DNA of 64,000 nucleotides from Prinia subflava. Its lineage: Eukaryota > Chordata > Aves > Passeriformes > Cisticolidae. Below are positions 14,170 through 26,000 of this stretch, piece after piece (position 1 is the first letter of the stretch; each line of letters begins with the position of its first letter). Under the pieces are notes generated by a model that ran no database searches, was not told where the DNA came from, and saw only the letters and a program-made list of their open reading frames with translations. The translations under genes were made by a program, and so were the position numbers. The stretch spans positions 23,630,922 to 23,694,921 of the forward strand of contig NC_086248.1 of assembly GCF_021018805.1 (NCBI RefSeq). The letters run 5' to 3'.

Positions 14170-14690
14170 TGTTTCACTCCTTCACTCCCCCTTCTGCCTC
14201 CTCATGCTCCAAGTAGCCTGGGAGTGGTTGAGGTCAGTCCATAGCAGCTCCTCCCTCCTCCTTCCTACTTCTTTTCCAGTGTGGGTCTTTCCCATGTGCT
14301 GAAGTCCCTCAGGAAAAACTTGCAGCATGGGCTCTCACAGGCTGCAGTTCCTTCAGGGCATGTCCCCTACTCCACCACGTGGTCCCCCATGGGCTCCTGT
14401 GTGGATATCTGCTTTGCCATAGGCTTCTCCACAGGCTGCAGGGGAATCCGCTCCAGCATCACCTCCTCCCCCTCCTTCCTTTGCCACCTTGGTGTCTGCA
14501 GGGCTGTTTCTCACTCTTTTGTCATCACTCCTCTCTGTTTTGCCCTTTCTCAGATATACTTTCACAGAGGCGCCAACAGCTGCTTTTTGCCGGAATGCAG
14601 AGCAGTACACCAGGGTGTCCTATCCCTGGTCTTACCAGCTTTAGAAGTGGTCAGTGACCAATCTTCAAGCAATCCCCCAGACCTTCACAC
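14170..14690. mobile_element. Degenerate ERVL-like internal fragment
   Basis: The stretch has the pattern of a common bird endogenous-retrovirus internal segment: repeated CCAGTGTGGGTC...GGCTGCAG units, then GGCTGCAGGGGAATC, CACCTCCTCCCCCTCC, TTGGTGTCTGCAGGGCTG and AGAGGCGCCAAC. Copies have drifted from one another and the edges are unclear. A 159-codon frame runs over it (14281-14760) but is repeat sequence, not a gene. Assignment rests on remembered repeat wording and needs a library match. Confidence 0.6.
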
Positions 14691-15090
14691 TACTCTTGTG
14701 GGAAAAATATTCCAGAGCCATATTAAACTAAAAAAGGCACCCTCCCTATTTCTAGCCTAGGAAGACTCTTGGGTAGCTTATACCCACTTGATTTGTGTCA
14801 TATATGTAAAATAGCTCCTTTTCCTTCATGAAAAATTCAATCTACTGATGTGATGCCTGTGTTGGCTGAGGTTACATTCCTTCTTAACATTGTTCTTGTT
14901 AAACATCTGTTTTGCAGAACTTCTCCATTTCTTTGACTATCTCAGTAACTCTTCTGTACAGCAGATCTTTTAAAAACGGTTTTCTTGAGAGCTGATGTAT
15001 TCATCAAAAGGAAGTCCTGCCAGAGTCTCATCCTCATCCTCCCATGTTAGCACATTCCTCCTACTAAAAATGGACCAATAAGATATTTCT

Positions 15091-15112
15091 CCCCCCCCCC
15101 TTTTTTTTTTTT
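15091..15112. repeat. C10-T12 homopolymer block
   Basis: Ten C followed directly by twelve T on the plus strand, a pure pyrimidine run next to ATTTCT. It is prone to slippage and to sequencing error. Confidence 0.95.
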
Positions 15113-17828
15113 CACAGTAGCAGCTCTAAGTTGTTGAAAAGATGATTCACAATGTATCTTCCTTCTCTTCAGTCATGTCCAACTAGAAATGGAAACAGCT
15201 GAAATTACCTAAGGGAGCTTAAGCACCTGAAATTCTGGTGCCTAAGGGAGATTTAGAGTAATCCCACTTCTTACTCCAGCCATCAGGGTAGTTGCTGTAG
15301 GAGATGTAATATTCCCTGGCACTGACAGTACTTTCTGATGTCGTCATCTCCAAACATTGTTGCAAATAGTCCTGGTTTATATACCAGGGTTTCTCCTAAA
15401 ACGTTATTAATGAGCTCTGTTCTGGCTGAAAGCATTGAGACAAACCATCTGCTCATCAGCTTGACCTTGCTTATCCATGGATCCTGTTGCTGGTCACCAC
15501 ACCCTCTAGTTCACATAATAATTTCCAAGATTAAAATACTACCTATCCCAGAGGGATGGAAGAGGTATTTCCTTTGTCTATACTGTATTTTTTTTATTAA
15601 AAACCAATATGGGTCAATCAGATATGATTACTTCCAGAAATGCAATTACATTTTCTCCCATTTTCTTTTTACTTCCTTGTACTCATTCTTCCCATTTATT
15701 CTGAAACCTATGATCATACTGAAATCAGACTATCAAGTCTACCATCTACCAGAGACTTCTTACATTCCTCCAACAGAAAACACAGTAGCTACATTATATG
15801 TCATTGAAATACAAGAGATGTCTCTTTCTTTCTTCTCCACATCCCAGTTTGACTGGTTTAAACATAATACACTTCCTTCTTTTTAACTGGACATTTGTTG
15901 TTCTTTTCCCTCCTTTCTGTTGGAGATGCCTCTGCTACTGTCATGTCATGGGAGGCCCTGGGGACTGCAGCTTCCAAAATTGAGAAACATATGGACCTTG
16001 TTTTGACTATCCATCCATTTAAAGTAAATTAATTAAAAATTGGAAATGGAATCAAAGTTTCCTTTATAAATCAGTTTGTGAAACATCCTGAGGATCACAA
16101 CTGATCACTTTTGTTAGTGCAGTAATTCTTGGCAAGAGGATGACAGTGACAATACAGATTAATTCTCTGTACCAATACAACTTACAGCAGCATTTCTCTA
16201 ACAGATCTCTATCTGTATTTCATCATTCCCTGCATTGCCTCAAAGGGATTCCCTGCAAAACCCACACAGCTCAAGTAATTTGGCCTCTGATTTTATTTAT
16301 ACCTCTCTTCACCATCCATCTTACATTTACATCTTTTTTTGAATAATGCATAGGTTTTAACAACATACATCCCAGTCTCATTCAAGGAACACACATTTTA
16401 CCAACTTAAGACAGCTACCAAGTATCAAAGGCAGAGGCAACCCCCAGAACAGCTCTCTGTGAGGTGTGGGGCTTTTGTTACTCCAGTTTTGGGGATGTAA
16501 GTTCTATCATAAGCTCCAACACTTCGTATCTCTCCTGCATCAAATAAAATACACAATCAACCACAAAGATTTCCAGAATTGTTCTCTGCTTTTCCTCTCC
16601 CTGCCAGCACAAGAATCGCAGTTCCTGAGTGATCCCAGTCCCACAGGTGGGCTGCACATCCATGATGCAGCACTCAGTGTCTTCATAGCAGGATCACCCT
16701 AAAAAAGCTGCTAACATTAGAGCTTACCTATCCCATTCACAGCTGAACAAAAGCTTAACATTTCTTTTCATCACTGAGGCTGTAGAGCTTCAGTGAAGGG
16801 AAGGATTTGGTCAGCTCATGAACTGCACAAGATCTTAACCTAATGGTTTGTAGCTTGGTCATTCTCTCTGCAAATAACTGAACTGTCTCGTTCTCCTCAG
16901 CCACTTTTACATGAAACCTCTCCATCCTGTTGGCAGCAGTTCATCTTTTTTCAATTCTCCTCCCTTTAAAAAAGTCCCTTCTGAGGACTCTCTCATAGTT
17001 CCAAGCACCAATCCCAGCTATTAGGAAAACTACATGTGACTGGGGAATTGAGGCAACCCAAAGGCTGGTACTTGCCTCAGGTCAGGCGATGCACTGGAAG
17101 CTGAGCCAGGTGGGCAGACCCAAGGCTCCTGCCTTGGTCCACCAATTATGGCAAGATGATGTCTCATCTAACCCATCCAGCTCTCAGACGCTTTTCAGCT
17201 GCTGCTGAGACTGTAGAAGAGTATCTAGGAGCAACAGTTTTTGCCACACAGGTGAAGATACACCGCTGATGTTCACAAGGTCACATCTCCTGCCAGCTTT
17301 GGACAAAGTCACTGGGTTTTGTCACCACATGCCATTACCCTTGAAGGCGAGGCTTGCAGTGCAGCAGCCCCATCTCTGCTGGCTCACATGAGGAGGCCAG
17401 GTTGGTGCTGTGGCTTCTGCCTTCTCGGTACTTCCTGGAGATTTGCCTTAACATCCAAAGAACAACATCTTACTGAGCCTTGCTTAGAAACACACACATT
17501 TTCATAGTTGAACTGGCATGTGAAGAAGAGGAAACTGTCTTAACAACCACCTCAGGCATTCAGAGCACCCTCCCAGAGGAGACCAGCACAACATGAAGCC
17601 TCTGAGACTTTCACACCAAGTGTAAACCCATTTCCCTGGTCTATGCTTTTTGTATTAAGAGCCTGCAAAGGAAAAGAAAGACACCTACAATAAGTCCATC
17701 ACCAGCCTATCTGGGGTTGTTGCAATGTACTGATTAAACACTCAAATCAGAGGGGGTTCCAAAACAATCACCTAAGGGCAAGGGGAGCTATAAGGAAATT
17801 GCAGAAATGCTCCCATTCTGGAGAGAGA

Positions 17829-17895
17829 TATTACCCCCATTTTATAGACTGGACAGCTGAGGCAGGAAGTCCCTGTCAGTCACATCAAGCTTTGC
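17829..17895 (-). mobile_element. MIR SINE core relic downstream of ELOVL5
   Basis: The plus strand reads ACCCCCATTTTATAGACTGG, then CAGCTGAGGCAGGAAG, then TCACATC. This follows the reverse complement of the MIR core (CCCCATTTTACAGATGAGGA, then CTGAGGCA, then GTCACA). About 65 bp remain. MIR copies predate the split of birds and mammals, so this would be an old shared insertion. Divergence is high and a chance match cannot be fully excluded. Confidence 0.5.
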
Positions 17896-18239
17896 TCCTG
17901 GCACTCATCATCTCAAGCTCTTGGGGCTGCTCAGCATTCAGTGAGTCAGTAATCCCAGCGGGAGTTAAATCCATCACACAGACCAATATTTCTACAGCCA
18001 GGCAAGGGAACAGTGTTTAGTAACTGCCAAAGGTTTCTGTGAAGAATTTGTTGCCAAATCTCTGGTACACTAAATGTCCCTGAATATCTGCAGCTGTTCT
18101 TCCGCCATGGTGGCTCCTCCTTGGCCTGATACAGGATGGGACAATGCATTAAATCTGTACAAACCCACAGAATTCAGGCAGAGATCATCAAAAGTGTTTT
18201 AATGATTAAACCATGTCAAACATTAACAATGAAGTATAT

Positions 18240-19950
18240 TCAGATGAGCCAAGAGTTTATTTCTAGCACACTTAGACAGCCTATTCTGAACATTATAGCT
18301 GCTGTACTGAGCTATGTAAAGACTCTGCAAACCAGTACCTAGAAATGAAGACACACGCACAAGCTTTGATAATGTAAACATAACAGACACTGTCTCCTTC
18401 AAAACAAGGAATGAAAACCCACAAGGCTAGTAAGAGAACCTATTAATTCCTTAAGAGATGTGCAAAAATTTTAAAAAATATTTAAAAACAATTAAACGTG
18501 TTAAAACTGGCATTTATATAAATACCAAAAAACCAAATAGTCAAACTTGAGCATTGACCAGCAGAATGTCTTGCACAATTCAATTTTTCAGAGCTTAATG
18601 GACTCCACCATGGCAGATACCAGAATACCAGCAACAGATGCTGGCTTTGCAACTGACTCCTCATATGTGCAAGACAGCATTTTACAAGAAGGAGTAACTT
18701 CTTAACCAGCAATCAAACCAAATCCTCAGATAACAAGCCAAAAAATTACCAGTGATATACACAACTCACATTACAGAAACAGACATTTCCAGCACATTTC
18801 AGTAACATTTAAAAAACATTAGCTATGACTTAAACTGTTTAAACTTGCTTGTTTGGGAAAAAAAAAATCTTTGTGTTAGGCACATTTTGAAAGTGAACAT
18901 ATGCTACATGAAGAACAGTTCAGATACCAACTTAAATACAGACAACTCCATCAGAAAAGCATCTTTCTGGTTCCACTTAAATACACTTTTGGATATGTCA
19001 CAGACTTAAACAGTGGCTCCTAAAATATGGATATGGCTATGGAAATAACACTTGAAACTGCCAGTTTCATATTAAAAACCACTCTTCATTTAGCATTTAA
19101 AAATTCTCAGAAATAAGAAAGGAAAAAAAAGAAAAAGGTAAAAAGAATAGATGGGTCCACCCTGTATATGCTCTAAACTTTAGAGACAATATTTAAATCT
19201 TACTCGACTGTGTGAGCGCCAATTACTTTTATGTTAGTGATGCACTTCAAATAAAAAAATAAGATCTATTAAAAAGGTAAAATAACTTTTCCGTCTGTTT
19301 TGTCACCGTTGAGTCAATTAAAGCCAAATATACAAAACTAAATGCGCCATTTCCAATTTCACTGTATCGAGTAAGAGATACGTAGCATTATGTATCACAT
19401 ACAGAACAGTAAAATGATCAATGGATTCTTCTAAATGACTTTTTAATAAAAAGTCCATCAACAGAAAAGTTGAAACATACCCTAATTTTTAAACCAGTAA
19501 TAAACTTTGGGCCCTGCTTTTTAATTTAAGGCATGTGTGTTTATCTACTGAAACCAGCATCATACAAATTACCTCTACAATCACATGCATGATCTATAGT
19601 TAAAAAAATGGAGGTTTAGATTACAGTGTTTTCAAATTGTGAATCATAATTCAGCACCTATCATATTGACTAGTAAGGCAACAGCAGTGTTGGATAATAT
19701 GATAATACTCCCTTCCATAGTCTATAGCAGGGTCAGTGACAGCCCAGAATTATTTTTAAACTTTAACCTACTTTTATGTTCTGTATACGGTTTCTAGGGT
19801 GTTTGCACTGGTTAAGTCCTACATAAATCACACTATTCTAGGCAGGAATAGTTACAGTAGCCATTAGAGTATTAGTGCACAACTCTCATTGTGCTTACAA
19901 TCAGATGATTTTGTTGTTGGGGTTATCAAAATGGTTTTTCAGTTTGGTCT
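18240..19950 (-). other. ELOVL5: Probable ELOVL5 3' UTR
   Basis: About 1.7 kb of AT-rich, repeat-poor sequence follows the stop codon and runs to the first good minus-strand AATAAA. The length is in the range expected for ELOVL5 mRNAs. I see no interspersed repeat, which fits a selected 3' UTR, but the boundary is inferred. Earlier ATTAAA-type hexamers near 19440 and 19520 could serve as alternative sites. Confidence 0.55.
18256..18261 (-). terminator. Candidate ELOVL5 polyadenylation signal AATAAA
   Basis: Plus-strand tttatt is AATAAA on the minus strand, 1.7 kb after the stop codon. About 25-45 bases further on, the minus strand becomes T/G-rich (ATTGTTAATGTTTG), as expected for a downstream element. 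A second weaker hexamer, ATTAAA, lies at 18203-18198. Transcript evidence is lacking. Confidence 0.45.
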
Positions 19951-20082
19951 TCAATCCTTCCTTTGTTTCCTTTGTTTCACATTGTTCTCAAGGGAAGAAA
20001 AGCTGTTTGTGTACCCGTTTGCAATGGCCGTGGAGCCGTTCTGATACTCTTTCCTCCTCGAGGATGCCTTCTTGTTGTAAGT
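19951..20082 (-). CDS. ELOVL5: ELOVL5 exon 8, coding part: residues 253-295 and stop
   Basis: The acceptor is gtattctag. Forty-three codons follow, opening [17 protein letters not shown] and closing [11 protein letters not shown], then TGA at 19953-19951. This is the cytosolic tail: polar, basic, and about four residues shorter than in human because the segment after SRRK is contracted. The last residues fit the KXRXX ER-retrieval pattern. The exon continues into the 3' UTR. Confidence 0.95.
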   Translation of the reverse strand, partial: TYNKKASSRRKEYQNGSTAIANGYTNSFSSLENNVKQRKQRKD

Positions 20083-23000
20083 CTAGAATACATGGAAAGA
20101 CACATGGTTTTGCTTTATTAGCTATAAATAACCACTTCCTCCCAGTAACTCTAGAAACACAAAAGTAAACTTGCATTCATCATTTTTAAAGACCTTGTGC
20201 CGCTGGTAAGAGTCTAGCAAGCTCTTTTTGTGTATGAGACTATACTATGCCTTTCATTCATCACAGTGAGAGGAGTAGTTCACTTGAAAAGAAGAAGGCT
20301 TGGCAGTATGATGGTAGTGTTATACCAATAGTAAACTAGAAACAAGGGAAGCAATTTTATGAGCAGACTGTGGATAAGAATGTACTCAAAACGACATGTG
20401 AGGAAGGAGGTTTGAGGGACTGCAGGTGACAGTACCTTGAACAAAGCCAGAACAAGAGGTAGGTAAACAGTAAAAGTGAGGGAAGTTCAGAGATAGATAT
20501 GTGGTGAGAATTTCCATTGGCTAACACAAGAATCAAAAACTAATAGGACTGGGGAGATTGTCTAAAAGATTACAGACAGTAAAATGTACATTAATTTTTT
20601 CAAAAGGCTCAGCTGCCTGAAAAAAGTACATTTCCCCAAATTTCTGTGTGAAAGGAATTAAAACAATTAAAAGTTAAAATATGAGCAAAATTGACAAAAA
20701 ATCGAGTAATATCTGGAATATACTATAATGTTTAATTAGCATGCTCATATGCAGTAAGTGATAGAAATCATGGTATTGATTTTAAGAAGTACCATAAGGA
20801 CAGGGAAGTCTGCTTTGCTTCCCCCCATGGAATCATTCTCACCAGAACCAAAATGCCCAGATCTCTCAAATGACATTTGAAACTTATAATAGAGTTCGCT
20901 TGTTTGGGGGCAGCAGGTGTTGGTTTGATTTTCTACAGACAGCAGTACATGATTTTCTGTAGACAGTAGTTGTACATCTTTGTACAGAGCCCAGTTATGA
21001 ACTGCTCAGAATAACACACACCAAGTCTGGATCTGTTCAAACATGGAATCAGTTTGTAGAAACACAACTAAACCCACTAACTTTCCATAAGAAAACACAA
21101 ACAAATGCCTGTAGAAGTAAACAAAATCCAGATTTCTGCATGTTGTGAGACCAGGAAGTTTCCCTAAATAAAAACCAAGCATTTCTCCTTGTAAAAGCAG
21201 AAATGAACAATTCCTTGGGGTGTTTCACAGGTTCACATGCTGCTGATGTATTTCAGGCTGGAAAGCTTTGTCTTACATAAAGCTCTTCCTCTCCCTCACC
21301 TGCAGTTAAAATTGCAGTAAACCATTTTTTGTATCACTCTAGCTTACTGAAATTACTAAGCATTCTGAATTACGGGTACAGAGCATCAGAAGATTTGAAA
21401 GTGGAGGGTAGATCAACAAGAGTAGTACTTCAAGAACATATGCACGGTAGTGAAGGATAGGAAAAGGTCATTTCAAGCATGTCTTTCTGTAACAGCTTTC
21501 CAGTGAGATACAGTCAGGAGAATGCTAGAAAGAGTTGATAAATGTTACTTTTACCTGAATATAGAAATTTGTGAAGAGGACAATCAAAGAAATCATGTAA
21601 AAAATCTGAAAATACAGCCACCCCTGAGGAAATGCACATGGCCAAACAACACCACAGCTGGTCTGGAAGATTGTCAAGACAAACTGAATCTGGGGAGAGA
21701 AAACAAAAATACGAGAAATGGAGCACATTAATGGAAGGAGGAAAAAACTCATGAGTGACCAAAATCTTAACAGTTATTTCCAAAACAAGTAAAGAGTATG
21801 TAATATTGTGTGTTTGGCAAGTGTTTTCTCTGTAAACCTGAGTTAGCAGACATTCAGACTGTGGCATCCTGTTAAGCATGTTTATTTGTATTTTTCCATT
21901 TCAGAACATTAGAGTAACTTACGTAGAATTGATATATAAATGTCCCAAGGAAGAAAGACCACCTTCTTCCTAATGAGTGTTCATAGGGATTTGGTTTTAT
22001 CATCCTAATGGAGTAGATCTGCATTTCACTGCTTCAGCTACAGAAGACCTGGGGTCACTTGCTCTACACACAGACCCCTGCAATCCTTTCCCACAAACAG
22101 GAACTGTCTGACATATGGCTCCAGTGGAAGAAATTTTTGGGTAAAGGCTGCAGGGAAGCGGGGGAGCCAGGGAGGAGGTTAAGGGTCCAATTATCTTTAA
22201 TTACCTCTTCTGGAAAAACAGTTTGGGTTTCTGTGATGCAGAGGGCCTTAGGCAAAATTCATCCTCACATAAAGGCTACCAGATTAGGGAATGTTTATTT
22301 AAAAAGGGAAAGACTGTTTGTTCTGCTCTGCTATTTTGCTGCCCTAACAGCTATGCATGCAGGGCAGGCAAGGAAGTGAAAGCAGCTATGACAATAACCA
22401 GGGGAGCAACTGAAGCACTGAGACACTGCACTCTGTAGCACTTCAGCAACCAGGATGAAGAATAGAGCCTAAATCTGGAAAGAAAAACAGAAACAAACCT
22501 CAAACCAAAGCAACCCCCCCATGCCTCCCATAAAAATAATGAGCCCTCAGCTACAATACTTAGCCATCCTTCAGGAAGAACAGTGCTAAAAAAATCTATG
22601 TTAAGTATCAACACTGTGAACTGCTGGCAGTAAATGTTATTAATCATCACCAGCAAATGTTATTAGAACTATTCACAGCTCTGAGAAAGGGGGGGGGCAG
22701 GGAAGAATATCACAAAATAATTTATCTCTAGGTTTCAGTTTCCCCCACCTACAAAATGGGGAAGGAAGAACACTCATGCATATTTCCTTGTGGTCTTCTG
22801 CCATGTTGTACACACTGAAACCTGGTTCTTGTGCAGCTATCACTACAGCATATGCTGTATTACTTAATTTCACTGCTCTTACCACCTCCAGCACACAGTG
22901 GTCAGGCTTCATCACTGTACACACTAGAACCAATGCAAACGAAGGAGTGCAACACAGAATTACAAGAGAAAAAATCTGCCCATTTCAAGTGCAGAAAGAG

Positions 23001-26000
23001 AGCAGAAATATTCAATAGTTCTTAATAAACCATATGCAACTGCATGCAAAAGTAGGACAGAGAAGGCATTGTCCCACAGGACTAGAATGGCCCTTGTTAG
23101 CTGTGGATAGCATTGCACTTGGTTTCTGGTCTATCTCAGCCTGACCAACCAAGCACAGGGAAGAGCAGGCTAGCTTAAGAGGGCTTGGAAGAAAAGCCTC
23201 TTCTCTGGCTACTGAGTCCCAGAAATCCCAGCACTGCAACTCCAAAGTGCATCTAGCCACACAACAAGGGGGGGGGGGAGTAAAGATCCCACAGACCTCA
23301 GCATTGATTCATGTACATCCCCAGTCCCCCAATGTCCTGAAAACAGAGCAGACAGACATGCAGAAGCTGGATTTCTAACATCTTGTAGGCACTGCAAGAT
23401 ATAGAAGGTACAAGCTCTCATTCTCTCTTCTTCTATCCCCTGCCAAAATTTCCTGACTCAGTAAAGACAAGTGGACCTCACCACGAATACAAGAGCCTGC
23501 TGAAGCACTGAAGAGCAAATCACTCACCAGCTGCCCCTGAGTGATGTACTTCTTCCACCACAGATAAGGACGCATTGCTGGAATAGCGGACAATCCGTAG
23601 TAGGAGTACATGAGGACATGGATAAAGCTGTTCAGTGTGGCACCAAAGTAAGCTAAAAAAAGGGCAAGGGAAAAATGAAGTACACTGCATTACCAGGAAG
23701 GAACATGCTGTTTCATGGAACCTACAAAAATAACAAGTTCAAAATGTTACTATTTAAAATATGATTTCTCTTAGAAGAAAAGCAAGAAGGTTCTTTTTTT
23801 ACATCGTTTTTTATTCTGCCTACCCAGTGGAGTAGCTGAGCTGCTTAGCAGCTTTGTGCCTTACACCAGCCTTCTGGTTTTGTTTCCTCAAGTTACTCTT
23901 TTTCACATCTACATTATGGTTTCTCAAGGGAACTGAGGAAACTGATAAAAAGGAGGAATGCTCACATACCAAACAAGCAATAGCTTCACCCATCTACTTT
24001 TAGGCTGATTTCACTTCCTTCAAGGCAGGAGCCAATTTTATAACCAAAACCTTCAGATACCTTCAGAAACTGCAAGTTAGCTATTTTATTTGTTATTTTT
24101 TACAGCACCTTTAGTCATTAAAGAAACTTCTAGCTTAACACCGAACTGCATAGAACTGTGATGACACAACAGAACATAAAGCTTGGAAGAAGAAAAACAC
24201 ATGACTAGGAATAGCACAGAAATGTTTTCAAGACTACATGAGCACAAGATAGATTCTAAGTATATGCAGTTTTGACTGCTGTACGAACAAGGATTGATTT
24301 CCTTGGAGGAGAATGTGTTTCCAGATGCAGACTTTTTATAAGTTCAGTATTACTCACCGTTGTGCTGACAACACAAAACAAATACGAGTTTCTATGCTGT
24401 TTGGCTCAGAGAGCAGACTCCTGAGGAATGCAGCCTCTTGGTCTGCACTGCCAGTAGCTCACATCCATTGGATTTGAAAAGGTTTCTATTGAATGGAGTG
24501 TTCAACAAAGCCAGTATCTATAAGCTGCACATCCTAAGCACAGCTAAGCCAGGCTAATGCAGTTAGGAAACTAGATGCCAGCTAAATGTAATGGAAGTAA
24601 AGAATTAAAGCCAGATTGCCAAAGGTCAGCAGGATTTAGACAAGAGACATGGAAATCTTCCACTTAAGATTCATTTGCTCATGTTCATTAGTGTTCAGGG
24701 GACATGATTTTAATTGAAATAATTTGTTATGGCCAGTGGTATAATAAGATTAAATTAAGAAAACCATATCCCACCTGAACTTTACAGACACAAGGACAAG
24801 ATCACTTTTAGCTGTTTTACAGCTGAAATAAGCTTCTGGCTTGACTTGGAAAAGAGTATTGTTTCAACAGAGGGTCTGTAACTACAGCAAAAATAGAGAG
24901 AGCAAGGTTGATGGGTATCTGACCTGGGCTAATGCACCCAATAAACGTCACACTGCCATACAAATTCTTTAAACTACACAGACATTCCTTTCCTAGAGGC
25001 TGTGCTGGCAGCTTAATTCCTGCAACCATCTACAATAGTTGCAATTCACCAAAGCAGCTTAATATGGTACAGAACAAATCCTGCAGCTTAAGGTACCAGA
25101 GGTGTTTGGTTTGATCATAAGACCACCAAAACACAGCCCTTGTTGCAGATGTTCCCCCACCACAACCCAGTACTTACAGTGACCACAAGGCACCCAGTTC
25201 ATAACAAACCACCAGATGTTCAGCATTGTTGCATGGTGGTAGACATGCAGAACAGTGATCTGATGATTATTTTTCCTCAAAATGAAAAAGAAGGTATCCA
25301 TGAACTCAATGAGTTTGGAGAAATAGTACCACCAGAGGACACGTATGATCTGGAAAGGAGGAAACAAGTTTTAGAAGCACTGCACATTGGGGGCGGCTTT
25401 CAATTCTTATGTTATCTAAGTAATTAAAATTCAGATTCTGTCCTGCACTATTTGGGTTGAAGACATTGCTACGATCTTCTTTAATACTTCTGTCTCAGGT
25501 TTCTCCATAAGAGATTGAGGTACAAATCTATAGCTGCAGCTGAAAACAGGACAACAAAGACTGCTTCATGAGGCTACTGCTGTGCACCTGGGTTGTCCTG
25601 GGAGAAATAGGAAAATACTTAACCAGAGCTGGTGCTGCAGTGCTCTCTATAAAGGAGAGGTCAGAAGTGTGACCAGAAGAAATCATCACCACATCTCAGA
25701 AAGAGAAGGGTAATCTCAACATGGGGTGGATGCATACAGTCTGAAGACCAGGTCCTCACTTTTTGATCTGGGGACACTTGAAAATTTGCACATAATTACT
25801 CACAAAAATACCAGCTATAAATATATCATAGATTAACTATTATGTCTGACTGTGCATTGTCCATTGTATGGCAAAAGGAGGAAAAAAGCTTATAGTTTAA
25901 GCAAAATGTGCATAATCAATACTGTTCTGCTCTCCACTTAAGTGGACAATTTGAAACATTAGCAGCTCTAAGTCTCGATTACGGTACCTTCATATCAGCC

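Larger units (their letters stand above)
14691..18239. other. Intergenic between the ERVL-like fragment and the ELOVL5 3' end
   Basis: Contains the C10-T12 block, a possible ancient amniote repeat near 15200-15260 and the MIR relic at 17.83 kb. A 182-codon frame at 15338-15886 is the longest in the window but is AT-rich and matches nothing I know. No supported gene. Confidence 0.55.

Noticed and set aside
14281..14760. A 159-codon plus-strand frame
   Set aside because: It runs over the ERVL-like repeat fragment. The sequence follows known avian repeat wording and has no domain.
1..18239. Searched for exons of GCM1, the expected neighbour beyond the ELOVL5 3' end
   Set aside because: No zinc-binding GCM-domain sequence was seen in any frame. 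The neighbour probably lies outside the window.
25059..25367. A 102-codon minus-strand frame read as a short elongase-like protein
   Set aside because: It is exon 5 of ELOVL5 with read-through into introns 4 and 5. Splice signals at 25350 and 25177 and the joined frame show the true limits.
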